Assembly: GCF_014805685.1 (NCBI RefSeq)
Contig: NC_060901.1
Span: 25,269,405 to 25,333,404 of the forward strand
DNA length: 64,000 nt
Direction of reading: 5' to 3'
Source: Silurus meridionalis
Lineage: Eukaryota > Chordata > Actinopteri > Siluriformes > Siluridae
This document shows, piece after piece, positions 52,953 through 64,000 of the stretch. Positions within the stretch are counted from its first letter, which is position 1; each line of letters begins with the position of its first letter. The translations under genes were made by a program, and so were the position numbers. Under the pieces are notes generated by a model. That model made no database searches and was not told the origin of the DNA. It saw only the letters and a list, made by a program, of their open reading frames with translations.

Positions 52953-53913
52953 ACGCACATTTTACCCGAGCAACAAAAAACGTTATTTCATACACATCTG
53001 TAATGACGCTCAAACATTCTGGTAATAAAGAGAAAAACACGTGAAAGGTCGTTTTTAGTTACTTATTTAGAGCACATTGCCACACGTGATTTTTTCTTTA
53101 ATTATTTTAGCCTCAACGCATTTTATTTGAGGAATTCGTAGTGAAATTGGTCAAACCGAATTGATCCATGGCCAGCATGACTATCCAGCTGTGAGTCTGC
53201 GCATGCGCAGGAGAGCCAGCGTCACTGACATTCGTTCAACAGCACTGTAACTTACACCTGTGTGAAACATGGGGGCTTTCAAATGAATCGCTGGATCCTT
53301 GTAGTGGATGTCATGCAGGTATCGAGATTGTGGTGCTCCTGGTTTTATGAATCACCAAAACGCTGTAATAAACCCTTCCAACTTCTACACTGCGCGCGCG
53401 CGTCCATGTTGCCTAGTAGCGAACGCGCGCGATGCGGGATCACGTGGTTTTCAACAAATCCGGGTTTTATTGGTGGCTTTTAACTCTCTAGAACTCGGGG
53501 CAGAGATGAACGCGGCCCAGAGAAACTTCAGTGTATAATGTGGATGGTTTCTAAAGCCGTGGAGTCCCAATGATGCTATAAAGAGGACCTAGTTTATGTA
53601 GTTATAACCTAGTTATGTAGACTCGCTCCAACGCCGTTGAAGGAGACGCGCATGCGCAGATCATCGTTTTCAATTGTTTTTTTCTTTTTCTTTTACACTC
53701 TTAGTATTCACACACCAACTGTTACAGCTGTATTTCTTTATGATAATAAAACCTAACTCGATTATAAAGATGCGAACTATTTAATTTTAAATAAGAATAA
53801 GAATAATTGAAGAACTTACAGAATAAATCACAGGCTGAACTTCAAACGCATTGATGTTGTATATGAAGTGCACTACATTAGGGGTCAAGAGTCCCAACCT
53901 AAGTAGTGCACAT

Positions 53914-53936
53914 GATTAGATTAGATTAGATTAGAT

Positions 53937-54008
<72 letters not shown>
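53914..54008 (+). repeat. (GATTA)n/(GATA)n microsatellite
   Basis: Four gatta units followed by an uninterrupted GATA tract, about 80 bp before the first coding exon of the lifeguard-like gene. Confidence 0.95.
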
Positions 54009-54084
54009 GATATTCATTGATTCTTTTTCTGAAACTGTTTTTATATTTCACAGCATCCTCATCATCATCATCATCATCATCATT

Positions 54085-57083
54085 ATGTTTATGTCTGATC
54101 TCCTTCCAATATATGCAAATTTCCAAAATCAGGGGTATGGTTTTCCCTTCACCCCTCATACCTACCCAAATCCTGAGCTACCAGAAGCTGGAAAAAGATT
54201 TATTTCCACCGATATGCTTTCAGGCGACCCCTGGGCCCTTTACCATGGTGCAGTGTGGAAAAAAAAAAGTACCCGTCATGAGTTCATAAGAAAGGTGAGA
54301 CCTGTGATTTTCGTACTGAGCATATGTTCTAAAAAGTATTTATATACCCTGTGTAGCCAAAAGTATGTGGACACCCGACCATACGGTTTGTATGTGAATC
54401 GTTTTTGAACATTCCCACGTAGTCTCCTGTTATAATAATAAAAACCTCCACTTTTCTGGGAAGATGTTTCACTAGATTTTCGTGGATATTTGCGATCACG
54501 TAAAGAGGCCTGGGATGCAGTCAGTGTTCACATTCACCCCAAAGGTGTCCAATAGAATTGAAGCTCTGTAGCAGAAGATCTTCCACTCCAACCCTTTAAA
54601 AGGAACAGGTTTAGGTTTTAAGTTTAAGGGAAGAAAAGAAAAATAAGACGTCCCTGTGTGCCTCTGACTTGGTGAGAACAGTTCGGAGAAGAAGTTAATA
54701 CGGAGGGAAAAAGTCGGGCGTTCCAATACTTTTGGCCACATCCTGTTCGTTGTTCTATAAGACGCTGTGTTTCGTCGGTGTCGCAGGTTTTTCTGATTCT
54801 GGTGATGCAGCTGTTCGTGGTGAACTCGTTCACGGCCATGTTCACGTTCACGTGAGTGTCATTCATGTGCAGCATTAACACACAACTCATCGCTATTACA
54901 CACACACACACACACACATGACACACGTGTGTTTGTGTCCTACAGCGATCCAGTGCGTCTCTTCATCATCCAGAATCCTGTGTTTTACTGGTTTTCTCTG
55001 TGAGTTCATTCCTCTATGTTAAATACAGACACAAATTTAAACCAGATCCTGTTGATGATGATGATGATAATAATTATAACGATGAATGTGGCGTTTTTCT
55101 CCACAGCGCCATGTTTTTCTCCGTGTACATCTTGTTGGAGTACTGTGAAAAACGGTGAGTCGATCGGCCCCGTGATGTGCCGTGTTCAGTAACGTGTGCA
55201 CCAGACCACTCGGTCTAACTGTGTTTCTACACTTCTTTCTATTGCAGGAGACAGTTTCCTGTGAACCTGTTTCTCCTGCTCATATTCGTAAGTGTGGAAA
55301 CGACACCAAATTCCCTCCGCTCTTGTCTTCTCTGATAAACGAGTGTAGACGATGAAACGAGCACGGCTAACTAAACTTCTCTCTTCCACAGACTCTCACT
55401 ATGTCCTTTACGGCAGGAACAGTATCAAGGTTAGACACACAAACACACACTGAATTTGTACAGAATATAGCTCCACCTTCAAACTCCAGGCCACGCCCTC
55501 TCACCTGAGTCTGCTCCTGATGAGCACTCACACCAGACCCAAAGTGCTTTAGGTTGTGTGTATTTATAGATAACAGTCAAGTCAGACACCACGTTAACAT
55601 CTCCTCAGGACACCATGCCATCCTGGAAGTCATTCGCTCCTGTGACCTGTTAGCTTCCTTAGTCTCATAATGAATAGACATTCAGTGTCACCCACATTCC
55701 CTTTTTGAGTCTGGTTCCTCACAAGGTTTCTTCCTCGTACCATCTCAGGGGGTTTTCTCCTCGCCACAGTCACTCATCGCTCGTTAGGGATAACCTTATT
55801 GGCACTTAGATATAAATTCATATTTTATAATCTTCATCTCTGTAAAGCTGCTTCCGGACATGTCCATTGTTCAAACTCTATAGAAACAACACTGAATTCA
55901 ATTGAATCACAGTTCGAACACAAGAAATCAACATCAAAGACAAAACACATCTCAGCTGATCAGATAAATGTGGTGTAAAAGGCGGTTGGGTTACGCCGGT
56001 GTTTTTACACTTTTATATGAGAAGATTGGTTTTATATATGAAGTTATTCTTACACCCAAGATTCCTAAAGTACTTTTATACAGTTCTCTTACGGTACTCA
56101 CACAGTATTTAAACTGTACTCTTACAGTACTTACAGTACTCCTACTGTACTTTTACAGTTCTCTTACAGTATTCCCACTGTACTTTTACAGTACTCCTAC
56201 TGTACTTTTACAGCATGCTTACAGTATTTGTACTGTACCTTTACAATACTCTTACAGTACTCCTACTGAACTTTTACAGTACTCTCACATTACTCCTACT
56301 GTACTTTTACAGTATTCCCACTGTCATTTTACAGTACTCCTACTGTGCTTTTACAGTACTCCTACTGTGCTTTTACAGTACTCCTACTGTACTTTTACAG
56401 CACTCTTACAGTAATTGTACTGTACTTTTACAATACTCTTACAGTACTCCTACTGAACTTTGAAAGTACTCTCACATTACTCCTACTGTACTTTTACAGT
56501 TCTCTTACAGCATTCCCACTGTAATTTTACAGTACTCCTACTGTATTTTTTACAGCACTCTTACAGTACTTCTACTGTGCTTTTACAGCACTCTTACAGT
56601 ATTCCTACTGTACTTTTACAGTGTTCCTACTCTACTTTTACAGTACTCTTAATCTTCCAATCTTATCATACAATACTCACAGGACTCTTGTTGTACACTT
56701 TCAGTACTCTTCTATTCTCGTGCACTACTAAGAGTACTCTTAAAGTACTCTTACAGTACACTTTCTATACTCATACTGTACTCTCACTGTACTCTTATTG
56801 TAAAGTGTGTGTGTGTGAAACAGAACTGAATTTGATGGCGGTGTTAATTAGCAGTGTATGAAACATCACTCTCCTGATTCTTTGGTTCTAGTTATTACAA
56901 GGGGAATGGCATGCTCGTGTATCTTGGAATAATCTTGCTGGCGTGTGCGGCCATAACAGTCTTCAGTTTCCAGACCAAGGTAAATACCAGACAGGGGCTC
57001 TAAAAACACACCTTTGTTCTGCCTTATCAAATGAAACCCTGTTCAGGGTACGCCGTGTGTGAAACTGACTTCTGACTGCACAA

Positions 57084-57135
<52 letters not shown>

Positions 57136-57443
57136 AGGTAGACCTCCTTTCCGGGACTGGTTTGGTCTGTGTTTTGAGCATTTTGCTTTTGATCACAGGC
57201 ATCATCACCGCCATCATCGTCAGCATTCACCTTGTAAGTACTGACACTCGCTGTAACCCACACACACAGTGTAACATACACACTGTAACACACACATACA
57301 CAGTGAAACACACATACTGAACAAACTGTAGAACACATTTACAGAGTGTATTTCCTCTTTCCTCTCTTTAGGTTGAGTTGCAGATCATGTTGTTTGCTGC
57401 TATCTTAGCCATCTTTTACATGCTGGTGAGTTCATCTTCAATC

Positions 57444-57529
<86 letters not shown>

Positions 57530-57786
57530 AGTATAACTACTGCACTTTTATTGCATCTGCAAAGGTACTAAGTTGTAAATAAATGTGGAGTGGAAAAAAA
57601 ACTGCGAATGCACTGCTAATGAAAATGTGTTTGTATGTGAAGTTCCTGGTATACAGAACTAGGACGCTGTTGGAGGGCCGGACTCGTCGCTTAAAACCGA
57701 ATGAGTACGTGTTCGGAGCTCTGCATCTCTACGCCAACATCGCTCTTATCCTGCTGCTGCTGTGCATTGGTTTCAGCTCCAATTGA
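54085..57786 (+). CDS. Lifeguard/TMBIM-family membrane protein, divergent
   Basis: Ten coding exons: 54085-54294, 54787-54851, 54946-54999, 55107-55154, 55248-55287, 55392-55429, 56892-56979, 57138-57233, 57372-57425, 57643-57786. All phases agree; 837 nt, 278 aa. A short Pro-rich N-terminus is followed by HEFIRKVFLILVMQLFVV and about seven hydrophobic helices. Family landmarks include FTLTMSFTAGTVSS, FSFQTKVDLLSGTG, TGIITAIIVSIHL and NEYVFGALHLYANI. Lifeguard proteins (GRINA, FAIM2, TMBIM1 group) are ER/Golgi membrane proteins that lower apoptosis and ER calcium. Two conserved Asp of the calcium-leak dyad are missing: LxYDTQ is LVYRTRT and LYxDI is LYANI. The start could also be the Met at 54,091. 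AATAAA at about 57,969. Confidence 0.88.
54345..54748. mobile_element. MITE in intron 1 of the lifeguard-like gene
   Basis: The left end 'tgtagccaaaagtatgtgga' and the right end 'ttccaatacttttggccaca' are inverted repeats about 400 bp apart. No transposase is present. The ends resemble a common fish Tc1-derived MITE. Confidence 0.7.
55640..55905 (+). repeat. SINE/LINE 3'-tail repeat, copy 4
   Basis: Blocks 'gagtctggttcctcacaagg', 'ggtttcttcctcgtacc' and 'ctgtaaagctgcttccggac' with a ttgaattcaattgaa-like tail place it with the copies at 1,255, 13,385 and 39,640. It lies in intron 6 of the lifeguard-like gene. Confidence 0.7.
56080..56790 (+). repeat. Minisatellite in intron 6 of the lifeguard-like gene
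   Basis: About 700 bp of degenerate units close to 'tacttttacagtactcctac' (roughly 20-22 bp each). It creates long open but meaningless Tyr/Ser/Thr/Leu-rich frames. Confidence 0.9.
57086..57133 (+). repeat. (TG)n directly before an exon of the lifeguard-like gene
   Basis: The GT tract runs into the acceptor 'gtgtttag' of the exon starting at 57,138. Another GT tract, 57,448-57,526, follows the next exon. Confidence 0.95.
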
Positions 57787-59160
57787 ACACACACACAAGA
57801 TGCATCTATTTGCGAAGCTTCGCTAAAGCAATTTATTTCAGTCCACTAAACAACTAACTAACCTAAACTACCCCTCTTCAATCCTCGACACTCCTGGGGC
57901 ATCCACATCGTCTCCTTCTAGACAACCCTCTGCTCGAAAAGACAAGTTATAGACGCTGAAGTGCCTTGAATAAATATTTCCTTTATCTAATGTTTTTTTT
58001 TATTTGATTGATATATAAATGAATGAAATCAGTCCTGGAGCAATCCAGAGAAGTACTGGGTTGAAAGCCACATTACGTCTTATGAGTGTATAATTCAAAT
58101 GTAATGAAGATAATATACAAAATGAGATTCCTACAAACATTTATCTGTAACTATGCCTGGTCCTTTTCTCTCTCCCCCTGTTTGAGAGCCACCTGCTGAA
58201 CTGCTGAGGTGGCCATTCATACAGACTGCATTCATAGTAATGGCCAGGTAGCCAGACAAGCTATTATACGGTTATGACCATTCATACAGACTGTATTCAT
58301 ATTAATGGATGGCCATTTAAACAGGCAGGAGTGTGTCCAACAACACACACACACACACACACACACATTTTTTAAGCATTTATATTATAAAAACAAACGT
58401 ACAAATCGTATAAAACTGTAAAGGGAGATATATTTAACTTGCAGATGTAACATAGGCTCAGATTTTCCATCCAAATGCAGATCACCAGGTCGCCCTCAAC
58501 TGTTTGTTGTATGGTGTAAGGTTGCCAGGTGCGTCTCAGTGCACATGTGACCACTAAGAGCTTCTAAATAGTAATGAAACTAAAAACTCACCCACATGGG
58601 GAATAAAAACCTCCCATATATCGTTAGAATCATGCACTCATTGGCTACATTTTTCATCAATCATGTTTCCATAATGCTACTGGCTGGAAATAATGTTTGA
58701 AATGTTACAAAACTTTGGCTGTTTAGGGACAAGATTCCTACTATATTTGACTTATTTTTAGTGAGTGGTCTCATTGTAACACCATAGGCTATAAAACCAT
58801 GTTTTGTTCTGTGTTTTAAGTTAATGTTATTCCGTAACAAATAAAAACAATTCCTCAGTCCCCAGACGTTTGCAGACTGTTATAAAAAAAAGAGATGTGA
58901 TTTTTGAGATGTGATGATGACATGAAATTTAAAATCAACTTATTTTTCCCTTAAAATGATACATTTTCTCAGTTTACACATTTGATATGTCATCTATGTT
59001 GTATTATGAATAAAATATTGAAATTTGAAACTTCCAAATCATTGCATTCTGTTTTTATTCACAATATGTACAGTGTCCTAAACTTTTTTGGAATCGGGTT
59101 TGTATGTACGTGTTGAGATTGTGTGTATTTATATATAGCATGTATATGATGTGTATGTGT
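57787..59160. other. Intergenic; DNA-transposon end near 59,040-59,103
   Basis: After the lifeguard-like polyA signal there is no gene. 'caaatcattgcattctgttt' to 'cttttttggaatcgggtttg' matches the well-known end of a dispersed fish DNA element. A (CA)n run is at about 58,343-58,366. Confidence 0.5.
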
Positions 59161-59189
59161 TTGAATATGTATGTGTGTGTTAGAGATAC

Positions 59190-61568
59190 ATTTCAGAAAA
59201 TCATCTCTGCTCTGTGGCTCTGGTAGGGAAATGATGTCAACAGCTGCAGCTGTAGAGAAGAAACTGGTAATAAAGAGAAAAGGTGTCAGGTAAATAAAGT
59301 GGCTGCAGAAAAGTATGCAGTAGAATTGCTAAGAAATAACACTTCACATAGCGAGTACAGACATTCATCATAGTATTTCTCTAGCAGGAACAGCTCTTCT
59401 TACCTTGTGGAGGGATTTTGTAAAAATTCCTCTCACAGAATTCCTTGAGTGTCTTCTTCAGATCTGGGAGATAATTTCTTACTCCATCAAATGAGAGATG
59501 TTGATGGATAGTGATGCTGGATGTGAAAGGTTTTTGTCTTTGAAATGGAGGAGACTGATGTCCAGAAGCTAAAAGCTGCAGAATACAGTTGAAACATTTG
59601 AAAAGGAACAGCACAAACAAAGCAGTTTGGAAAGTAAAAAGAACTGGATTGTAGCCCTCTACAACTTTTTTATTGTTTTCATATTTACATTAATGTTCTG
59701 TCAGTAAATTACTAAGCATGAACACAAATCTTCAACAAGATCAAATGGCAATAAAGTGTAAAGTCATCTGATCTCAGGAAAACACCACAGTGAGGGTTAC
59801 CTGGAGGAAATGAACATCATCAACAATGTGTGTCTGTGTGTGTGAAGGCTTCTCCAGCTCAGTGACTCTTCTCTGAAGATCAGAAATCTCCATTTGGTCC
59901 ATGTTGTGTGTGTTTCTAGGAGCAGCTCCGTCTCTGCTCACTGCTCACCTTTATAATGTTCACAGCCTGTTTCAGCTCCTGCACCTTCTTCTGCTTCTCC
60001 TGGATTCCCTGCTGGAATTTCATCTGCTCCTCCATTAACTGACTCTGAGGAAAAGTATGAGGTACTTGTCAGCCAGCATATTGATTTCAATGAAGGTACA
60101 TTTATGCTTCCTTGAGCTGTATTTGCTCTCCTGTGTGAGTTTATTAGTTGATAATGAGACCATAAAATGATATAGACGTTGTTATGTAGTGAAAGTTGTA
60201 TTCTGTAGATTTTATAACATGGGGTTTTATTATTATGGCTGGAATTGAAGGATTTCTATTCCGGTTAGCAGGCAAATAGAACATTAAATAGCTCCCTAAC
60301 AATGAATGAACCTTGTATGTGTATGAAATTTGTTATCCACCAGAGATTCTTGGAGGGAGTATGGGTGCATGAATAAGGGGTGGGGCTTAAGAGTACAATC
60401 GTAAATTGTAAATGAACTGGATGATGGTGGTACAATCTTGCATGCCTCCCAATGTCTCAAGTCCAGAGGAGTTCAAGATCAACCTCAGCTCCACTCTTTA
60501 GTCTCCTCAATGATCTTGCTTATGTTGAGAACACAGTACTTTGTAAGTATTGGTTTTGCTTAGGGATTCAGTCAAAGCCACAGCTTGACTCCATATTAGA
60601 ACATGAATGACGAGGTACCGTAATCTCCGGACTATTAAGCGCACCCGAATATAAGCCGCACCCGACGTGCAGCTCAGAACACAGGTGAAATGCGTTTTTT
60701 CATGCCTGGTTGTTTTCAGCGTGAAGAATGATTCTCCTTTCCTGTAGACAGGATTTCATTTGTTCACCTTAAACCCGTATGGCAATTTAATTGGTCTAAT
60801 GTTACAGGGCTCAGTTTTTTATAGGCATGAAGCTTGTGAAACCGGGAAAAACCCCGGAAAAATCCATAAATTAGCGGCTTCATTGTTTAAGCCGCGAGTT
60901 TCAAAGCGTGAAAAAAAGTAGCGGCTTATAGTCCGGAAAATACGGTATATTCATTCTTAAAATTATTTAAGTTCTTACCTGTTTCTCAGCTCTTCCTCCT
61001 GAAGCTGTGACGGTGACGTGTCCTTTATGTTTATCCATCATACACATATAACATATGCAGGTTTGATCAGTTCTGCAGTAGATCTCAATCAGCTTGTTAT
61101 GTTCAGAGCAGATCTTCCCTTGTAGTTTTGCTGACGCTTCAGTTAACGTGTGTTTTTTAAAGCAGAAACTTCTAGATGAGGTTTCAGATGAGTTTCACAA
61201 AATGAAACAACACATATCAGACAGGATTTGAAAGCTTTGTGTTTCCTCCCACTACAGAAATCACATTCCACGTCACCAGGTCTGGCATAACGACGAGCAG
61301 ATGAAGCAGATTGGATGTCAGTCTTCTTCAGTTTCTCCACCACTTCAGCCAGCATGTTGTTTCTGCATAGAATAGGCCTTGGAGTGAACGTGTGTCTGCA
61401 CTGAGGACAGCTGAAGACACGCTTCTGAGACTCTTCATCCGAGTGACAATTAATACACACCTTACAGAAACTGTGGCCACACGGGGTAGTCACTGGATCC
61501 TTCAGGAGATCCAGACACACTGGACAGCTGAACTGATCCTGATCTACTGAAATACTGGCCTCTGACAT
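59190..61568 (-). pseudogene. finTRIM-like copy I, decayed, no SPRY exon
   Basis: Minus-strand pieces: exon 1 60979-61568, exon 2 59949-60044, 3' part of exon 3 about 59801-59894, exon 4 59404-59575, exon 5 59190-59249. The start is [12 protein letters not shown] with [22 protein letters not shown]. Exon 1 is 590 nt, one base short in the A-run near 61,158, so the frame stops at 61,143 before B-box2. Exon 3 lacks its first about 140 nt and runs straight into intron-2 sequence, an obvious deletion. No PRY-SPRY exon follows: the sequence enters a DNA-transposon tail. It is more diverged than the other copies (HLEVSALKN, different exon 4) and no ISRE is visible at its start, so it is an older, separate lineage. 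Confidence 0.8.
60617..60949. mobile_element. MITE with CCGTATTTTCCGG-type ends, copy 2
   Basis: Ends 'taccgtaatctccggactat' and 'agtccggaaaatacggta' are inverted repeats flanked by TA. Shorter internally deleted relative of 318-1,008, inserted in intron 1 of copy I. Confidence 0.75.
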
Positions 61569-61579
61569 TTTCTGCCATT

Positions 61580-62110
61580 CACAGAGAGAGAAAGAAGGAG
61601 ATAAATAGAGAAAGAAAGAAAGCCTTTATCTGAATTCAGCATTTTATCTGAAAGAACTTTGAGCTTCTGTGTTGATAGTGTAAATGCGAGAATGGGTGGA
61701 GATTGAAAAGAAGGAAGACGATCAACTCCATGACCCTTAGATATACAGTATAATTATGCAGTAATGTTATATATTATTACAGCCTTTATTGGGACAAAAT
61801 AAGATTTGGCAAATCAGTTATTACTGCACGATTGAGATTCTGAAGTCTGGTCATGAACTACTGTCCAGTCGTCCTTTTTAACTTTGACCATCACATCATT
61901 CTTTTCAGACACTTCCTCATTTCTCCTTACATTCATTACCTGGATGCCTTTATCCTGAGAGACATACAATTATCTTATTTGTACAGCTGATCAGTGTCCT
62001 AGTAAATTAATTTGTCTCCAGCTTCATTTTCCATCGGGGATGTGAGAACAGAAGTCCTCTTCATTAAGGATGAATTGGAACTGACACACCACCTGCAAGA
62101 AATCAAACAA
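61580..62110. other. No gene seen
   Basis: 5' flank of copy I followed by sequence without a supported frame up to the LINE endonuclease. Confidence 0.45.
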
Positions 62111-62111
62111 A

Positions 62112-63690
62112 GTGTCTGAAGTAACACTGGTGCTACTTTCACTTTGTAGCCCGCCTTATGCAACATATGAACATTGGAGCAACCGGTGTCCATGTGTACC
62201 ACCGCCAAACACTCAAAGAAACAACCCCAACAACACAATAAACGATGGTCTGCGGCAGATGCTATGCAACCTCGACAAGCTTCGAGAACCAGGCCTCCAG
62301 ACCTCTGCGTCACCTGCGGCGGATGGACCGAGGAGGCGGAATAGAAATGGCTGCATGAGGAAGCAAGAGCGCGGAAAGAGAGCGAAAGCTAGTGCTAGGC
62401 TAAAAGCTAACCCTAGCCGGCCTGCTGTACCATCTCTACTGCTGGCAAATGTATGCACCCTGGACAACAAATTGGACTACATCAGACTCCAACAAGCTAC
62501 TTGGCGTGAGTTCAGACACTGCTGCATCATTGTGTTCACTGAGACATGGCTGAGCGACAGAGTTCTGGACGCCGCCAATCAGCTAGACGGGCTAGCCATG
62601 TTTTGTGCCGACAGAAATGCAGCTCTGTGCAGTAAGAATCGCGGCGGCGGTCTGTGTGTTTACATCAACACAGAATGTAAGAACTTTGTGCTTGTTTCCA
62701 CCTACTGCTCATCGCTGTTGGAGTTTATGGTTGTGAGATGTAGACTTTTTTATTTACCATGGGAATTCACCACCGCTATTGTGCTCGGAGTGTACATACA
62801 CTACCTAGCACTAATGCTAAGGGAGCACTCAGCGTACCCTACGGGACCATTAGCGAACTACAAAACACACCCTGACGAATTGTTTATTATCGCTGGAGAT
62901 TTTAAAAATGCAAATCTCGGGACTGTGCATCCTAAATTCTATCAGAATGTGGACTTTGCAACCAGAGGAGAAAACACACTGAATGTTGTTTACACAAACA
63001 TCCGGGGCGCATACCGGGTGAAGCCCCGCCCCCACCTTGGGTACCCAGACCACATCTCTGTTATGCTGATCCCAGCATACAGACCACTCAACAGGCGTTC
63101 AAGACCAGCTCGAAAGCAGGTGTGCAGGTGTCTGCTCTCCAGGACTGCTTTGAATGAACTGACTGGGACATGTTCAGAAAAGCTACAACCAACGGCGATT
63201 TCATCAACTTTGAGGAGTACATGTCAACAGTGACCAGCTACATCGGCGAGTGCATTAGTGACATGACCATCTCCAAGACCATCACTACACGCTCCAACCA
63301 TAAGCTGTGGATGACCACCAAGGTGTGTGCGCTGCTAAAAACAAGAGACTCCACCTTCAGAGCAGGGCACAAGACGGCCTTAAAAACAGCAGGGGCAAAA
63401 CTGTCCCGTGCCATCAGAGAGGCAAAGCGCGCATAGGCCAAGAGAATTCACAGCTACTTCCAGGACAGCAGAGACACTCGGCGCAAGTGGCAGGGCATCC
63501 AGGCAATCACGAACTACAAGACAACATTATGACCATGACGCCTCCCTCCCAGATGCGCTGAACGACTTCTACGCCTGGTTCGAGGTGCAGAGCAACATGG
63601 TGGTGAGGAAGACCATGCCTCCTCCCAGTGACCAGGTGCTCTGTCTAACCACACCTGAAGTGAGGACAGTGGGAAAAACAACATGGGAGA
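62112..63690 (+). mobile_element. Jockey-superfamily (L2/Rex-like) LINE, endonuclease part
   Basis: A 373-codon frame (62,112-63,233) covers an APE-type endonuclease: SLLLANVCTLDNKLDYIR, CCIIVFTETWLSD (catalytic E), GGGLCVYIN, FIIAGDFKNANL (catalytic D, N changed in context), YPDHISVML (catalytic H). Frame breaks follow, with the endonuclease-RT linker in 63,170-63,436 ([25 protein letters not shown]) and 63,408-63,660 (LNDFYAWFEVQSN, VLCLTTPEV). It is cut before the reverse transcriptase, so it is a 3'-truncated remnant fused to finTRIM-flank sequence at about 63,660. Confidence 0.8.
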
Positions 63691-64000
63691 AATGGGGACA
63701 TCTGGTGGACAAAAGTAAGTCATTCCTGCCTGATCCTTACACTAAATGACAATAATTGAATAAAAATGTTAAACAATTATATAACTATGACTATATGAGG
63801 ATAGAATACATAGATGTAAAATAAATGAAATAAAATACAAAATATAATCAGATCATCATCTTTATTATTATTATTTTTGTATCACTGTACATATTGTTCA
63901 ATTCAATTCAATTTTTGAAATGTATCAGTCAGGATTTAGGCCTCATCATAGCACAGGGATGGCACTAGTTAAGGTCGAGGTTAAAAACATATTTATTTAG
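63660..64000 (+). repeat. finTRIM-flank repeat and L2 fragment at window end
   Basis: 63,665-63,720 matches the copy D flank at about 17,450-17,515 (gacatctggtggacaaaagt), and 63,870-63,900 matches one arm of the palindrome at 17,656. From about 63,910, 'gaaatgtatcagtcaggatt' encodes an L2-type reverse transcriptase start (MYQSGFRPHHSTG), ending in sequence found inverted at about 3,975-4,005. Confidence 0.6.

Noticed and set aside
53262..53538. Overlapping short frames in the CpG-rich patch upstream of the lifeguard-like gene
   Set aside because: They are unsupported by splice context. The patch is better read as promoter-type sequence.
56080..56790. CRISPR-like appearance of regular short repeats
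   Set aside because: The units are contiguous and degenerate with no unique spacers, in a eukaryotic intron.
55968..56861. Long Tyr/Ser/Leu-rich frames in the lifeguard-like intron
   Set aside because: They come from the 20-22 bp minisatellite, which stays open in more than one frame.

Overview
The window looks like a teleost fish chromosome: spliced genes, a tandem expansion of fish-type TRIM (finTRIM-like) E3 ligase genes, dense CA/GT microsatellites, and typical fish transposons (Tc1, L2/Rex-type and RTE-type LINEs, MITEs, an endogenous retrovirus remnant). Species cannot be fixed from sequence alone.

Layout. (1) 1-2,443: 5' part of a finTRIM-like gene on the minus strand (copy A), cut by the window edge. 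(2) 2,690-5,200: LINE debris. (3) 5,210-17,655: a large inverted duplication. Copy B (plus, 5,906-10,234, intact, 550 aa predicted) and copy D (minus, 14,138-16,722, premature stop) face each other tail to tail across a loop holding a truncated RTE-type LINE and a finTRIM exon-1 fragment. (4) 18,006-24,793: copy E (minus, intact, 557 aa), whose intron 2 holds a full RTE-type insertion with an 18-bp target-site duplication. (5) 24.2-34.26 kb and 42.4-51.27 kb are two nearly identical blocks (segmental duplication), each a finTRIM 5' exon, a long flank with a minus-strand LINE, and a second finTRIM copy. This yields copies F (30,837-33,524, frameshifted), G (40,307-42,963, intact, 556 aa) and H (47,775-50,514, frameshifted). 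(6) Between the blocks, 34.26-39.15 kb carries a broken minus-strand retroviral gag-like region and an unassigned plus-strand ORF behind a splice acceptor. (7) 54,085-57,786: a ten-exon plus-strand gene for a divergent lifeguard/TMBIM (Bax-inhibitor-1 family) membrane protein of 278 aa, the one clear non-TRIM host gene. (8) 59,190-61,568: decayed finTRIM copy I without SPRY exon. (9) 62.1-64 kb: LINE remnants.

Shared gene plan. Every finTRIM copy has the same exon plan: exon 1 (about 591-600 nt; RING plus two B-boxes), exon 2 (96 nt) and exon 3 (234 nt; coiled coil), exon 4 (142-172 nt), exon 5 (54-60 nt), exon 6 (about 530 nt; PRY-SPRY). Copies A, D, E, F, G and H carry an interferon-stimulated response element (ISRE) match or near match plus an ETS-type GGAAGT site just upstream of the ATG, which suggests an interferon-inducible antiviral array. 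Copy B has lost this segment. In six copies the intron-1 splice donor is itself the first unit of a (GT)n microsatellite. RING and coiled-coil exons are nearly identical between copies while a few SPRY loop segments differ, as expected when sensor surfaces diversify on a homogenised scaffold.
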